DNA of 64,000 nt from an uncultured Bacteroidia bacterium (GTDB taxonomy: Bacteria; Bacteroidota; Bacteroidia; Bacteroidales; UBA932): positions 45,375 to 109,374 of the forward strand of contig CACXMA010000004.1 in assembly GCA_902768665.1 (NCBI GenBank). The letters run 5' to 3'. The notes beneath the pieces were generated by a model that saw nothing but the letters and a program-made list of their open reading frames with translations, searched no databases and was not told the DNA's origin. Shown here piece by piece: positions 24,834 through 37,374 of this stretch; position 1 is the first letter of the stretch; every line of letters begins with the position of its first letter. Position numbers and translations under genes: made by a program.

Positions 24834-27749
24834 ATGAAAAAAGGACTCCTCCTTTCCCTTGCGGTGCTCGCCCTTGCGACGGCACCGCTCTTCGGACAAA
24901 GCCTGTCCGAAGGCCCCCTGGCCGTGCGCCAGCTGACCCTGTCCAACGGCATGAAGGTATGCCTCAATGAAGACCACGGCCAGCCGATTGTCTATGGCGC
25001 TGTCGTCGTCGGGGCCGGAGCGGTGGACTGCCCGGACACCGGTATCGCCCACTACTTCGAGCACATCATGTTCAAGGGAACGGACTGCATCGGCACCGTC
25101 GACTATGCGGCCGAGAAGGTCTATCTCGACAGCATCGAGACCCTCTACAGCCGCCTTGCCGCGACCAAGGAACAGGCCGGGCGCGACGCCATCCAGAAGG
25201 AGATCAACCGCATCAGCCTCGCCGCGGCCGACTTCGCCATCCCGAACGAATTCACGACCCTGATCACCCAGTACGGCGGCACCGGCCTGAACGCCGGCAC
25301 CTCCTACGATTTCACGGTCTACTACAACAGTTTCGACTCCCGCTATCTCGAGCCTTGGCTCCTCGTCGGCAGCCAGCGCTTCCTAAGTCCGGTCTTCCGC
25401 CTGTTCCAGGGCGAGCTCGAGACCGTCTATGAGGAGAAGAACATGGGCTCCGACGGTCTCGGGGACGGCCTCATCGAGCATGCCATCGCCGCTTTTGCCG
25501 GCAAGGACAACCCTTACGCCTTCCCGGTCATCGGCAGCACCGAGAACCTCAAGAATCCGGACCAGGCCGCGATGAAGGCCTTCTATGAGAAGTATTACAT
25601 CGCCCCGAACATGACCCTCCTGCTGGTCGGCGATTTCGATGCCGACGCGGTCGTCCCGCAGCTGGAGGCAAGCTTCGGCCGGATCCGCGGCGGCCGGATG
25701 CCGGAGCGCCTGAGCGGCCGGGAAAAGCCGCTGGAAGGTGTTACCGAGGCGCAGCTCAAGATCGGGATTCCGATCATCAAGGCTTCTGCCCTGGCCTTCA
25801 ACGGTCCGCTCTACGGCGATCCTCAGGAGATGGCCTTCCAGGTCGGCACCTCCCTGCTTTCCAGCAGCGCCGGGACGGGCTATCTCGACTCGCTGATGAC
25901 GAGCCACAAGCTGCTGGCGACCGCTGCTACGGCCCTTCAGTTCAACCATCTCAGCGCCGCTGTCCTGCTCAATATCCCGAAGATCCCCTTCGGCTCGCTG
26001 AAAAAGGCGGAAAAACGGATTCTCGAACAGGTCGTGCGCATCCAGGAAGGCGATTTCTCGGACGAAGCCCTGGCAAGGGCCAAGCGCGATCTCCGCAAGG
26101 ATCTCCTCCAGTCGCTGGAAACGATCGAGGACCGCAGCCAGGTCATGATGATGGTCCTGACCCAGGGCCGTGACTGGGACGATTATCTCGCGCAGGTAGA
26201 GTCCGTCGACGGCATTACCCGCGAGCAGGTCATGGCCGCGATGAAGAAGTATTACGACACGTCGAACTACCTGCGTGTCCGCAAGAAATACGGTTCCTAC
26301 CCCAAGGACGAGGCTTCCAAGCCGGATTACAAGCCGGTCGTGCCGTCGCACCGCAACGAAGAATCGGCCTTCGCCAAGGACATGGCCGCGCGCTTCGGCC
26401 AGGGCTTCGGCGATCCGAAGCTGGTCGATCCGGCGACGGCGCCCGTCCGGCGTATTCCGCTGAATGCCGGCTCGGTCCTCTATGCCGGAGACAACCCGGT
26501 GAACGATCTTTTCGAGCTGACGCTCCGCTACAATGTCGGCTCGGGCAATGACGAGAAGCTGTATCTGCTTGCCGGCCTTCTGCCCAAGATCGGCACCGAT
26601 TCGCTGTCGGTGCAGGAGCTTTCAAGGGCCTGGCAGCGCATCGGAACGACCTGGACGGTCGATGCGGCGGCGGATGGATTCGCCTTCAAGCTGAAGGGTT
26701 TCGATGCCTCGCTGGAGGAGTCCGTGGCGCTGCTTCGACACATGCTGGAGGATTTTGATGCCGACAAGGACGCCCTTTCGGATGCGATCTCCGAGTATAA
26801 TCAGGAAAGCATGCTGGCCTTTGTCGGCGGCACGTCCGCCAAGTTCTCCGCCCTGCTGCAGAAAACGATGCTTGGGGAGAACGCCCCGCTGATGCGGCGC
26901 CTGACCTCGAAGGAGCTGAAGCCCTACAAGAAGGGCGACGGGCTGCTGGACCTGCTGGAGGACGAGGTCCTGCAGACCCGCTGCGACGTGATCTACACCG
27001 GTCGCCGCGACGCGGAAGAGGTGGCGGCGCTCGTCCGCAGCCAGCTGCCCATCGGCACGAGGAAGGTGGAGCGGGCCATTACGCCTGTCCAGTCCTACAA
27101 CAAGCCGCAGGTGCTGTTTCTCCATGCATCCGGTTCCCGTCAGACCTATATCGCCGCTTATGTGACCGATCCCGCCTGCGGCATGGATCCCGACCGCCAG
27201 GCCCGGCTGAAACTCTGGGCGAATTACTTCGGCGGCGGCATGTCCTCGGTCCTGTTCCAGGAAATCCGCGAGTTCCGCGCCTATGCCTATTCCGCCTTTG
27301 CCATGGCCCGCGTGCCGGACGTTGAATCGGTCCGCAAGGGAGATATGGGTATGTGCGTCGGCTATCTGGCGACGCAGGCCGACAAGGCTTCCGAAGCGAT
27401 GGCGCTGATGGATTCCCTCTACCGGAATCTCCCCGTGTCGCCGGTGATGGCCCGCACGGCCAAGCAGGATGTCATCAACGGCATCAACAACGCCATCCCC
27501 GATTTCCGCAGCCTGCCGGGCTATATCGCCGCCCTGGAGCGCCGCGGCCTGACGGAGGATCCGGACAAGGCCCTCTATGAGGCTCTGGTCCCGCTGGAGA
27601 TGGATGACATCGCCGCCTACGCCGGGGAAGTGGCCGCGCGGCCGTTTACCTGGATCGTCGTCGGCGACAAGAAGAAGATGGACATGGAGAAGCTGGCGGA
27701 GTATGGCGAAATCGTCTATATCAAGAAAAAGGATCTGATTCGGAAATAA
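24834..27749 (+). CDS. M16-family zinc metalloprotease (second copy)
   Basis: 971 residues with signal peptide MKKGLLLSLAVLALATAPLFG. Zinc motif HYFEH (73-77) and the downstream ELETVYEEKNMG. Two M16/M16_C repeats, the second without a zinc site but with the conserved YFGGGMSSVLFQEIRE. Periplasmic protease. Its organisation matches the gene at 16203-19124 but the sequences are clearly diverged, so this is an old paralogue pair rather than a recent duplication. It starts eight bases after pgi and ends six bases before ftsE. Confidence 0.9.
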   Translation: MKKGLLLSLAVLALATAPLFGQSLSEGPLAVRQLTLSNGMKVCLNEDHGQPIVYGAVVVGAGAVDCPDTGIAHYFEHIMFKGTDCIGTVDYAAEKVYLDSIETLYSRLAATKEQAGRDAIQKEINRISLAAADFAIPNEFTTLITQYGGTGLNAGTSYDFTVYYNSFDSRYLEPWLLVGSQRFLSPVFRLFQGELETVYEEKNMGSDGLGDGLIEHAIAAFAGKDNPYAFPVIGSTENLKNPDQAAMKAFYEKYYIAPNMTLLLVGDFDADAVVPQLEASFGRIRGGRMPERLSGREKPLEGVTEAQLKIGIPIIKASALAFNGPLYGDPQEMAFQVGTSLLSSSAGTGYLDSLMTSHKLLATAATALQFNHLSAAVLLNIPKIPFGSLKKAEKRILEQVVRIQEGDFSDEALARAKRDLRKDLLQSLETIEDRSQVMMMVLTQGRDWDDYLAQVESVDGITREQVMAAMKKYYDTSNYLRVRKKYGSYPKDEASKPDYKPVVPSHRNEESAFAKDMAARFGQGFGDPKLVDPATAPVRRIPLNAGSVLYAGDNPVNDLFELTLRYNVGSGNDEKLYLLAGLLPKIGTDSLSVQELSRAWQRIGTTWTVDAAADGFAFKLKGFDASLEESVALLRHMLEDFDADKDALSDAISEYNQESMLAFVGGTSAKFSALLQKTMLGENAPLMRRLTSKELKPYKKGDGLLDLLEDEVLQTRCDVIYTGRRDAEEVAALVRSQLPIGTRKVERAITPVQSYNKPQVLFLHASGSRQTYIAAYVTDPACGMDPDRQARLKLWANYFGGGMSSVLFQEIREFRAYAYSAFAMARVPDVESVRKGDMGMCVGYLATQADKASEAMALMDSLYRNLPVSPVMARTAKQDVINGINNAIPDFRSLPGYIAALERRGLTEDPDKALYEALVPLEMDDIAAYAGEVAARPFTWIVVGDKKKMDMEKLAEYGEIVYIKKKDLIRK

Positions 27750-27755
27750 AAGAAT

Positions 27756-28457
27756 ATGGAGAATAAGGAGGATATCCTGGTGCGCCTCAGGGGCGCTGAC
27801 ATCACGGGCGGCGAACAGGTTGTCGTCTATGGCGTGGACATGAGCATCGCCCGCGGCGAGGTCGTCTATCTCGTCGGAAAGGTAGGCTCCGGCAAGACGT
27901 CCATCATCCGCGCACTGACGGCGGAGAATCCGCTGCGGCGGGGGAGCGGCGAGGTCTGCGGCTTCCGGCTCGACGGCATCCGCCAGCGGGACATCCCGAA
28001 GCTGCGCCGGCGTCTCGGCGTGGTGTTCCAGGATTTCCAGCTCCTGACGGACCGCACGGTGGAAGAGAACCTCGATTTCGTGCTCCGCTCGACCGGCTGC
28101 AGGAAGGTGGAGGACCGCGACAGGCGCATCGCCGAGGTGCTCGAGGCCGTCGGCATGTCGACGAAGGCGCACCGCTGGCCCCACGAACTCTCCGGCGGCG
28201 AGCAGCAGCGCATCGCCATCGCCCGCGCCCTGCTGAACCGCCCCGACGTCATCCTCGCCGACGAGCCGACCGGCAACCTCGACCCGGAGACCGCCGACGG
28301 CATCCTCCAGCTCCTCCAGCGCATCAACCGGGAGCGGGGGACGGCCATCATCATGGTGACGCACAATCCCCGCGTATACGAGAAGTACCCCGGGCGCATC
28401 TTCGTGTGCGAGAATGAGGAATGCCTCGAGAGAACACCCGACCCCGCACAGGTATGA
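27756..28457 (+). CDS. ftsE: FtsE-like ABC ATPase
   Basis: 233 residues. Walker A is GKVGSGKTS (41-49), the Q-loop FQDFQLL, signature [14 protein letters not shown], Walker [13 protein letters not shown] and H-loop VTHN. FQDFQLL and DEPTGNLD are typical of FtsE, the ATPase that with FtsX controls peptidoglycan hydrolases at the septum. FtsX is not in this window; the next gene is nth, overlapping by ATGA. A lipoprotein-release (LolD-like) ATPase is the alternative reading. Confidence 0.82.
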   Translation: MENKEDILVRLRGADITGGEQVVVYGVDMSIARGEVVYLVGKVGSGKTSIIRALTAENPLRRGSGEVCGFRLDGIRQRDIPKLRRRLGVVFQDFQLLTDRTVEENLDFVLRSTGCRKVEDRDRRIAEVLEAVGMSTKAHRWPHELSGGEQQRIAIARALLNRPDVILADEPTGNLDPETADGILQLLQRINRERGTAIIMVTHNPRVYEKYPGRIFVCENEECLERTPDPAQV

Positions 28458-29110
28458 ACCGGAAGGACCGTTACTACCACATTATCAACTGGTTCCGCGA
28501 GAACCGCCCGGAAGTGGCGTCGGAGCTCCATTTCGAGAGCCCGTTCCAGCTGCTTGTCGCCGTGATGCTTTCCGCCCAGTGCACGGACCGGCGCGTCAAC
28601 ATGGTCACCCCCGCGCTTTTCGAGGCCTTCCCGACACCGGAAAAGCTCGCTGCCGCTGACTTCGACACGGTCTTCCCCTATATCCGGTCCGTCTCCTATC
28701 CCAACAGCAAGTGTACGCATCTTGTCGCCGCTGCAAAAATGCTGGTGGCTGATTTCGGCGGGCAGGTGCCCGCCTCGGTCGAGGAGCTGATGCGTCTTCC
28801 CGGCGTCGGCCGCAAGACGGCCAATGTCGTTGCCAGCATCGTCTGGGACGAGCCCGTCATCGCCGTGGACACCCACGTCTTCCGCGTGTCGCGCCGGCTC
28901 GGCCTTTCGGATGGGAAGACGGTGGAGGCGGTGGAGCGCGACCTCGAGCGCCATATCCCCGCGGAGTATCGTTCCACGGCCCATCACTGGCTCATTCTCC
29001 ACGGACGCTACGTGTGCGTGGCGCGCCGTCCCCGCTGCGAAGCCTGTGGACTGGCCGGGTGGTGCCGTGAATTCGCCGCCAAGGGCGTTTCTTTGCCCGG
29101 GAAAGCATAG
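28454..29110 (+). CDS. nth: Endonuclease III (DNA glycosylase / AP lyase)
   Basis: 218 residues from the ATG at 28454, which overlaps the ftsE stop. The helix-hairpin-helix [12 protein letters not shown] contains the catalytic Lys121, and the catalytic Asp139 is in IAVDTHVFR. The [4Fe-4S] ligands follow the exact C-X6-C-X2-C-X5-C pattern (Cys188, 195, 198, 204). It removes oxidised pyrimidines and cuts the abasic strand. It is coupled to ftsE; the next gene has its own promoter. Confidence 0.95.
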   Translation: MNRKDRYYHIINWFRENRPEVASELHFESPFQLLVAVMLSAQCTDRRVNMVTPALFEAFPTPEKLAAADFDTVFPYIRSVSYPNSKCTHLVAAAKMLVADFGGQVPASVEELMRLPGVGRKTANVVASIVWDEPVIAVDTHVFRVSRRLGLSDGKTVEAVERDLERHIPAEYRSTAHHWLILHGRYVCVARRPRCEACGLAGWCREFAAKGVSLPGKA

Positions 29111-29111
29111 G

Positions 29112-29128
29112 AATAATCGAAGATTATT
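29112..29128. promoter_or_regulatory. Inverted repeat upstream of the TPR gene promoter box
   Basis: AATAATC-GAA-GATTATT, seven perfect pairs, ends two bases before the -7 box at 29131. Possible operator, or the terminator stem of nth. Confidence 0.35.
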
Positions 29129-29130
29129 GT

Positions 29131-29138
29131 TACATTTG
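29131..29138 (+). promoter_or_regulatory. Promoter -7 box of the TPR-barrel operon
   Basis: TACATTTG matches TAnnTTTG, 15 bases before the ATG at 29153. It excludes the alternative GTG start at 29138. Confidence 0.6.
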
Positions 29139-29152
29139 TGAAATTTTGTCAA

Positions 29153-32122
29153 ATGATGAAGATTTCACATAGCTTGGCATGGCTCGCCCTCGCGGCGGCC
29201 GCCCTTTTCGCCGTCCCGGCCGGGGCCCAGGATGCCGAAACGTTCCGCCGCGCCCTCGAGCTCTACGACGGCGGCATGTACGCCGAGGCCCGGCAGGCCT
29301 TTTCCTCGATCCAGGACGATTATCTGGCCGAGGGCTATGCCGTCCTCTGCAGCGTCGCCCTCCGGGAAGGGGAGTCGGACTATCTGGCCGAAAAGTATTA
29401 CGAAAAGTATCCGTTCGCGACGGTGATGCCGCTGATTTTCTACCGGCAGGCACAGAACCGTTTCGACGACGGTGACTATCAGGGAGCCCGGATGATTCTC
29501 CGGGCCGTGGGCGAGAGCGAGCTCCCTTCCGGGGAGGTGGACGGCCTGCGTTTCCGCCGCGCTTTCTCCGCCTTCTCGATGGGGGACTACCAGGCCGCGG
29601 CGCCCGATTTTGTCAAGCTGTCCGAGGGACCGCTGACGGACTATACCGCCCCGTCCCGCTACTGCCTCGGCTACATCGCCTACAACGACCGTGACTTCCG
29701 CTCTGCCCGGCAGTGGTTCGAAGCCTCCGCCAAGGACCCGCGCTTTGCCGAGATCTCCAACTATTACCTGGTTGAATGCGCCTTCATGGACAAGGATTAC
29801 CGCTATGTCACCGAGCACGGCCCGCTCCTTGCCGAAAAGGCCCCGGAGGACCGCCAGATTGCGCTTTCCCGCCTGATCGCCGAGTCCTACCTCATCCTCG
29901 GGGACACCGAGGGCGCCGAGGCCTACTATCGCCGCTCGCTGGAGGGCCTGCCCTCCAAGGACCGCAGCGATTATTTCTTCGCCGGCTCGCTGCTCTATGC
30001 GCTGGGGGACTGGCGCGGCGCGGCGGACAATTATGAGAAAATGACCGAGCGGACGGATTCCCTCGGCCAGGTCGCGTCCTACCAGCTCGCCTACAGCTAT
30101 ATCAAGCTCAAGGACAAGGTCTCCGCCCTGGATGCCTTCCGCGAGGCTTCCGTCCCTGCCTTCTCCCCGAAGATCGCCGAGGACGCCTTCTTCAACTACG
30201 CCAAGCTCTCCTTCGACCTCAACCACAACCCCCGTCCCTTCGAGGAGTACCTCGAGCGCTATCCGGACAAGGAAAAGAGCGAGCAGATCTGGCAGTACAT
30301 CGCCCTCGCCGCCCTCTACAACAACGACTACCAGGGCGCCATCGAGGCCTATGACAACCTCGACGAGCTGGATGCCCGCACGAAGGTCAACTACGTCAAG
30401 GCCAATTATCTCCGGGCCCGTCAGCTGATTGCGGCAGGCGGATGGCGGCCGGCCGTGGCGAATCTCCGCGCCGTGGATTTCTATTCGGACCGCCGCGAGA
30501 GCATCAACCAGCTCGGCCGCTACTGGCTCTCCCAGGCCTACTACATGGACGGCCAGTACGACAAGGCCGCCAAGGAACTGACCTCCCTCTATGCCCTTTC
30601 CGCCCTGGACGGACAGACGGAAGGCGCGCAGATCCCCTATGACCTCGCCTATGTCTATTTCCGCGACGGCCGCTACGGCGATGCCGCCAAGTGGTTCGAC
30701 ACCTACCTCAAGGGCGCTTCGCCGCTGAGCCGCGAGGACGCCCTGATCCGCCGGGCGGACTGCGCTTTCTATGCCAAGGACTACAAAGGCGCCATCGCCC
30801 GCTATGACGAAATCATCGCCGCCGGCGTGTCGTCCGACAACATCTATCCTTACTACCAGGCCGCGATGGCCTGCGGCCTGACTGGGCAGAACGACAAGAA
30901 AATCAGCCTGCTGGAAAAGGTCTTCGACGCCGACCCGACTGCCGAGTACTACGACGAGGCCCTTTTCGAGCTCGGCTCGACGGCCTTTGAGAAGAAGGAA
31001 TACGACACGGCTGTCCGCGTGTTCAAGAAGCTCCGCTCCGAAAGCGGCGATCCCGCCGTCCAGGCCCGCGCCCTGCTGCAGCTCGGTATGGTCTACAACC
31101 GCCAGGAGGACGTCCGCAAGGCCCTGACCTCCTTCAAGGAAGTGGTCTCGATGCGCCCGGGTTCCGCCGAGGCGGAGAGTGCCCTGCTCGCCATCGAGTC
31201 CGTATACCGCGACCTCGGCCAGCCGGACCTCTACCTCGACTATGTGGCTTCGATCGGCCGTGCGCCCGAGATGAGCGCCTCCGAGAAGGAGGCCCTCTAC
31301 TTCCGCGGCGCCGAGCAGGTCTTCGAGACCGGCAACTATACGGGCGCCCTTTCTTCGCTGGAGAACTTCCTGAAGCGGTATCCCGAGGGTAAGTACAGCG
31401 GCCAGGTGCACTTCTACATGGCCGAATGCTACCGCAATACGGGCCGCTACGACCTCGCCCGCGACCTCTACTCCCAGTCCGTGGATGAAGGGAATGACGA
31501 GGAGTATGTAGTTGATGCCATGCGCCGCTACAGCGAGCTGTCCTACCGCCTCGAGCAGTACAAGGACGCCTATGACGGCTATCAGGCGCTCTTCGACCTC
31601 GGGGACGAGGAAGAGAATGCCGCCTATGCCCTCGGCATGCTCCGCAGCGCCTACCGCGCCCGCCGCTATGAGGACGCCGTCAAGGCCGCCGGCCTGCTGA
31701 AGGCCTGGCCGCAGGAGGATGCCGCCCTCTCCCGCGAAATCGCCTATACCGAGGCGAAGTCCCTGCTGGCGACGAGCCGCCGTGCCGAAGCCTTCAAGCT
31801 CTTCCGCACGCTGGCGGAGGATACCGTCTCCGCCGAGGGCGCCGAGGCCGCCTGCCTGCTGATCCAGGACACCTACGACAAGGGCCGCTTCTCCGAGGTC
31901 CCCGCCATGGTATTCAAGTACTTCTCCACGGGCGACGAGCCGGAATACTGGATGGCCCGCGCCTATATCATCCTCGCGGATTCCTACGCCGATCTCGACA
32001 ACTTCAAGCAGGCCCGCGTGACCTTCGAGAGCATCCGCGCCTCCTATTCCCCGAACGCCGGTGACGACATCCTCCCGACCGTGGAGGCCCGTCTGCGCCA
32101 GCTGGATGAAATGAATCAATAG
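29153..32122 (+). CDS. Periplasmic tetratricopeptide-repeat protein
   Basis: 989 residues from ATG 29153 (a second ATG follows at 29156). The signal peptide is ...[20 protein letters not shown]. The rest is a continuous array of TPR/Sel1-like helical repeats, for example [37 protein letters not shown] and [23 protein letters not shown] solenoids scaffold protein complexes. The downstream gene (eight bases away) encodes an outer-membrane barrel, so the pair may form one envelope complex. No enzymatic domain seen. Confidence 0.85.
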   Translation: MMKISHSLAWLALAAAALFAVPAGAQDAETFRRALELYDGGMYAEARQAFSSIQDDYLAEGYAVLCSVALREGESDYLAEKYYEKYPFATVMPLIFYRQAQNRFDDGDYQGARMILRAVGESELPSGEVDGLRFRRAFSAFSMGDYQAAAPDFVKLSEGPLTDYTAPSRYCLGYIAYNDRDFRSARQWFEASAKDPRFAEISNYYLVECAFMDKDYRYVTEHGPLLAEKAPEDRQIALSRLIAESYLILGDTEGAEAYYRRSLEGLPSKDRSDYFFAGSLLYALGDWRGAADNYEKMTERTDSLGQVASYQLAYSYIKLKDKVSALDAFREASVPAFSPKIAEDAFFNYAKLSFDLNHNPRPFEEYLERYPDKEKSEQIWQYIALAALYNNDYQGAIEAYDNLDELDARTKVNYVKANYLRARQLIAAGGWRPAVANLRAVDFYSDRRESINQLGRYWLSQAYYMDGQYDKAAKELTSLYALSALDGQTEGAQIPYDLAYVYFRDGRYGDAAKWFDTYLKGASPLSREDALIRRADCAFYAKDYKGAIARYDEIIAAGVSSDNIYPYYQAAMACGLTGQNDKKISLLEKVFDADPTAEYYDEALFELGSTAFEKKEYDTAVRVFKKLRSESGDPAVQARALLQLGMVYNRQEDVRKALTSFKEVVSMRPGSAEAESALLAIESVYRDLGQPDLYLDYVASIGRAPEMSASEKEALYFRGAEQVFETGNYTGALSSLENFLKRYPEGKYSGQVHFYMAECYRNTGRYDLARDLYSQSVDEGNDEEYVVDAMRRYSELSYRLEQYKDAYDGYQALFDLGDEEENAAYALGMLRSAYRARRYEDAVKAAGLLKAWPQEDAALSREIAYTEAKSLLATSRRAEAFKLFRTLAEDTVSAEGAEAACLLIQDTYDKGRFSEVPAMVFKYFSTGDEPEYWMARAYIILADSYADLDNFKQARVTFESIRASYSPNAGDDILPTVEARLRQLDEMNQ

Positions 32123-32129
32123 AAAGAAC

Positions 32130-33866
32130 ATGAAACAGACATCCCGCTATATCGCCCTTGCCGCCGGCCTTCTCGCCGGAGTTTCCGCCTGGGCACAGCA
32201 TGAAGTGATCGACGTGACGAGCACCTACGAGGCCGCCCCGCCGGAGGTGAAGAAGGCCGAGCTCCCCATGGCCGTGCCGGATTCGCTCCTGCGCTTCGAC
32301 CTCGACTACAACTATTCCGTCTTCGACAGCCCCTACCAGGGCTCTCGCAGCTTCAAGCCCTATTACATCGGCATCCAGCCCGTTGCCGCCCAGCAGCGGA
32401 AAGTGCTCTATGTCAAGGCCGGAGCGGGCTATACCCTCCGCCCGACGCTCGATGTCGTGTATACGCCCGAGTCCCGTTTCAATGTCGCCGTGACGGCCCG
32501 GCACGATTCCTATATCGGCCGCTGGAAGACCCTTGACGTCCTGGAGGAGGACGGCATTGTTACCGTCGGCCCCAACGGCGAGACCTACTGGGCCCGCGAC
32601 ATGGTCAATTCCCTCGGAGTCAGCGCTTCGCACAGCTCCGACGGCTGGTCGGCCCGTTTCGGCGCCGGCTATGACGGCATCTCCGCCAAGGACCAGTATC
32701 TGTCCCGGGACCTCCACAGCGGCTATCTGCGGGTGGATGCCGGGACGACCGAGCTGGATCCCCGGCTCTTCTGGAAGGCCGGGTTGGAATACCGCTTCTC
32801 CGCGGACGGCATGCGAAACGAGATGGCCCGCCGGCACATAACGGAGAACGCCGTCCGCGCCGCCTTCTCCTTCGGTCCGCAGATTGGATCCGGTCACCGC
32901 GCCCTGGTGGATCTCGACCTGGATGTGGCCGCTTACGGCGGGGAGATCCATTCCCTCGTCGGCATGCTGACCCTGACGCCGCACTATGATTTCGCGAACG
33001 AATTCTGGCGCTTCTCCCTCGGGGCGCGTTTCCCGATGATGATCCGCCGTCAGTGGTCGGACAACCTTCCTTTCCATCAGGGTGCGGAGGGAATGCACGT
33101 CGGCCGCTGGCGCCTGCCGATTCCGGTGGCATCTGTCGAATACATCGCCTACAGCGAGCTGCTTGTCCCTTACGTGGCCCTCGGCGGCGAGGTGACGACC
33201 CACCGCTGGAGTTCGCTTGTGGAGGGGAACCACTTCATCGATCCGCTGCTGGTCAGTTATGAGCAGGCCTCGATGGAGAATTCCTACGACCGCCTGCGCC
33301 TGCGCCTGGGCTTCCGCGGCCGCATCCGCCACACGGTCGCCTACGACCTCAGCGCCGGTTATGCTTCCGTCCACAACTGCCTGACCGACGCCCTGCAGTT
33401 CCCGGCGCCGGGCTATCTCGCTCCCATGCCCAAATACGCCTATGCCGATAACGGCATGGCCTTCGTCAAGGGGAAGTTCAACTACCGCGAGGACGGTTTC
33501 GAGATCTCCGGCGAAGCGATGTGGCGGAACGGCTTCTTCGACGACCGCGACGAGGCGGCGGCAAAGCGGCTCGTGCTGATCGCCCCGTCTCACTTTGCGG
33601 GTCTTTTCCAGTTCGGCTATGACTGGCACGGACGCCTCTACACGGGCTTCCGTTTCAGCTTCGAATCCGCGCGCAGCGGCGTCGGCGCGGCGGCTGTCCG
33701 CGTGCCCGGCTGGGTCGACCTCGGTCTGGACGCCCGCTACGTCATGAACCGTCGTCTGAGCCTGTGGGCGACGGCCGGCAATTTCCTCGGACAGACCATC
33801 CAGCGGACCTTTTTCCACGCTCCGAGCGGCGGCTTTGTGACGGCCGGCCTCATCTTTACGCTCTAA
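32130..33866 (+). CDS. Outer-membrane beta-barrel protein (TonB-receptor-like barrel)
   Basis: 578 residues. Signal peptide MKQTSRYIALAAGLLAGVSAWA-Q. A short N-terminal periplasmic part containing DLDYNYSVFDSPYQGSRSF is followed by a long run of amphipathic strands. The C-terminus (SGGFVTAGLIFTL) resembles a barrel-insertion signal. In my memory Bacteroidota often pair such a barrel with an upstream TPR protein. There is no obvious plug domain, so it is not a classic TonB-dependent receptor. Substrate unknown. Confidence 0.7.
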   Translation: MKQTSRYIALAAGLLAGVSAWAQHEVIDVTSTYEAAPPEVKKAELPMAVPDSLLRFDLDYNYSVFDSPYQGSRSFKPYYIGIQPVAAQQRKVLYVKAGAGYTLRPTLDVVYTPESRFNVAVTARHDSYIGRWKTLDVLEEDGIVTVGPNGETYWARDMVNSLGVSASHSSDGWSARFGAGYDGISAKDQYLSRDLHSGYLRVDAGTTELDPRLFWKAGLEYRFSADGMRNEMARRHITENAVRAAFSFGPQIGSGHRALVDLDLDVAAYGGEIHSLVGMLTLTPHYDFANEFWRFSLGARFPMMIRRQWSDNLPFHQGAEGMHVGRWRLPIPVASVEYIAYSELLVPYVALGGEVTTHRWSSLVEGNHFIDPLLVSYEQASMENSYDRLRLRLGFRGRIRHTVAYDLSAGYASVHNCLTDALQFPAPGYLAPMPKYAYADNGMAFVKGKFNYREDGFEISGEAMWRNGFFDDRDEAAAKRLVLIAPSHFAGLFQFGYDWHGRLYTGFRFSFESARSGVGAAAVRVPGWVDLGLDARYVMNRRLSLWATAGNFLGQTIQRTFFHAPSGGFVTAGLIFTL

Positions 33867-33888
33867 GCGGCGGAAAGCTCTCTCTACA

Positions 33889-33937
33889 AGCACTTTTTTG
33901 CGTAGCAAAACCCTTGCAAAAAACGCAAAAAAGTGCT
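33889..33937. promoter_or_regulatory. 15-base-arm inverted repeat overlapping the gyrB promoter
   Basis: The arms AGCACTTTTTTGCGT (33889-33903) and ACGCAAAAAAGTGCT (33923-33937) are perfectly complementary around a 19-base loop. The right arm runs up to and shares one base with the gyrB -7 box; the TTG of the -33 box is in the loop. As RNA it can be the terminator of the upstream barrel gene. As DNA it can extrude under supercoiling. Confidence 0.6.
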
Positions 33938-33944
33938 ATATTTG
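33914..33944 (+). promoter_or_regulatory. gyrB promoter
   Basis: TTG at 33914-33916 and TATATTTG at 33937-33944, 20 bases apart: a complete Bacteroidota promoter. The leader to the ATG at 34015 is about 64 bases. Confidence 0.7.
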
Positions 33945-33981
33945 TATGTTTATGTGCACGGGTTCGGCGTTTTGCCGATAA

Positions 33982-36024
<2,043 letters not shown>

Positions 36025-36051
36025 CAAAGAAAACCTAAACACTTTTATATT

Positions 36052-37320
36052 ATGATCTTAGACATTTTTGACAGGATTTCCCGCGACACCGGCGGCCCTA
36101 TCGGTCAGTACTATGAGCAGGGCTTCGGCTACTACATGTACCCGAAGCTTGAGGGCGAGCTCGGCCCGCACATGCGCTTCAACGGCATGGATGTGCTGAA
36201 CTGGTCCCTGAACAACTACCTCGGCCTCGCCAACCATCCGGAGATCCGCAAGGTGGAGACGCAGGCGACGGCCGACTGGGGCCTGTCCGCTCCGATGGGC
36301 AGCCGCATGCTCTCCGGTCATACCAAATACCACGAGCAGCTCGAGAAGATGTTCGCCGACTTCGAGAAGAAGGAAGACGCCTTCCTGTTCAACTTCGGCT
36401 ATCAGGGCATCGTCTCTACGATCGACTGCCTCACCGCCCGCCACGACGTCATCGTCTATGACAACGAGGCCCACGCCTGCCTGCTGGACGGCATCCGCCT
36501 CCACAGCGGCAGCAGCTACAAGTACCGCCACAACAACATGGCCGACTGCGAGAGGATCCTCGCCAAGGCCTGCGCCGAGGCCGACAAGAACGGCGGCGGC
36601 GTCCTGCTCATCACCGAAGGCGTCTACGGCATGACCGGCGCCCTCGGCAAGCTCGACGAGATCGTTGCCCTCAAGAAGAAGTATCCGTTCCGCATCCTTA
36701 TCGACGACGCCCACGGCTTCGGCCTGATGGGCGCTCACGGCCGCGGCACGTCCGAGCATTTCGGCGTGATGGACGAGGTCGACATCTACATCGGCGCCTT
36801 CGCCAAGTCGATGGCTTCCATCGGCGGTTTTGTCGCCGGTCCCCGGAAGATCATCAACTTCCTCCGCCTCAACATGCGCTCGCAGATGTACGCCAAGAGC
36901 CAGCCGCTGCCGTTTGTCATCAGCAACATCAAGCGTCTCGAGATCATCATGTCGCCGGAAGGTGACGAGCGCCGTAAAAAGTGCATGGAGATCACCCACG
37001 CCCTGCAGAAGGGCTTCCGCGAGCAGGGATTCGACATCGGCGAGGCCGAGGCCTGCGTCACCCCGATCCACATCGACGGCGGCGGCATCGCCCAGGCCAC
37101 CAAGATCGCGAAGGACCTCCGCGAGAACTACAAGATCTTCTGCTCCATGGTCATCTACCCGGTGATCCCCAAGGGCATGATCATCTTCCGCATCGTCTCC
37201 ACCGCCGCCCATACCATGGAGGACGTCAACTACACGCTGAACGCCTTCAAGGAGATCAAGCAGAAGCTGGATGCCGGCCTGTATGACGGAGATGATATCG
37301 CTGCGATGAAAGTTGAATAA
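36052..37320 (+). CDS. Alpha-oxoamine synthase family PLP enzyme, candidate serine palmitoyltransferase
   Basis: 422 residues of the KBL/BioF/SPT family. The PLP site is DDAHGFGLMGAHGRGT, with the Schiff-base Lys252 in IGAFAKSMASIGGFVAG. The substrate-side NEAHACLLDGIRL corresponds to the family's DHASIxDG. The segments KYRHNNMADCERIL, AKSMASIGGFVAG and LNMRSQMY resemble, from memory, sphingobacterial serine palmitoyltransferase more than BioF or KBL. SPT condenses serine with palmitoyl-CoA at the start of sphingolipid synthesis. The next gene is an SDR that could reduce the 3-keto product. KBL (aminoacetone/threonine) is the main alternative. Confidence 0.75.
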   Translation: MILDIFDRISRDTGGPIGQYYEQGFGYYMYPKLEGELGPHMRFNGMDVLNWSLNNYLGLANHPEIRKVETQATADWGLSAPMGSRMLSGHTKYHEQLEKMFADFEKKEDAFLFNFGYQGIVSTIDCLTARHDVIVYDNEAHACLLDGIRLHSGSSYKYRHNNMADCERILAKACAEADKNGGGVLLITEGVYGMTGALGKLDEIVALKKKYPFRILIDDAHGFGLMGAHGRGTSEHFGVMDEVDIYIGAFAKSMASIGGFVAGPRKIINFLRLNMRSQMYAKSQPLPFVISNIKRLEIIMSPEGDERRKKCMEITHALQKGFREQGFDIGEAEACVTPIHIDGGGIAQATKIAKDLRENYKIFCSMVIYPVIPKGMIIFRIVSTAAHTMEDVNYTLNAFKEIKQKLDAGLYDGDDIAAMKVE

Positions 37321-37374
37321 AATGCCTGCGGTAGTTGCTGTTTTCAAACCGTCGCTGCGCGACCCCTCCCATAA

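Noticed and set aside
16203-27749. The two M16 protease genes as a recent duplication flanking a mobile segment
   Set aside because: The proteins share organisation and motifs but are widely diverged, and the DNA between them is ordinary housekeeping genes.
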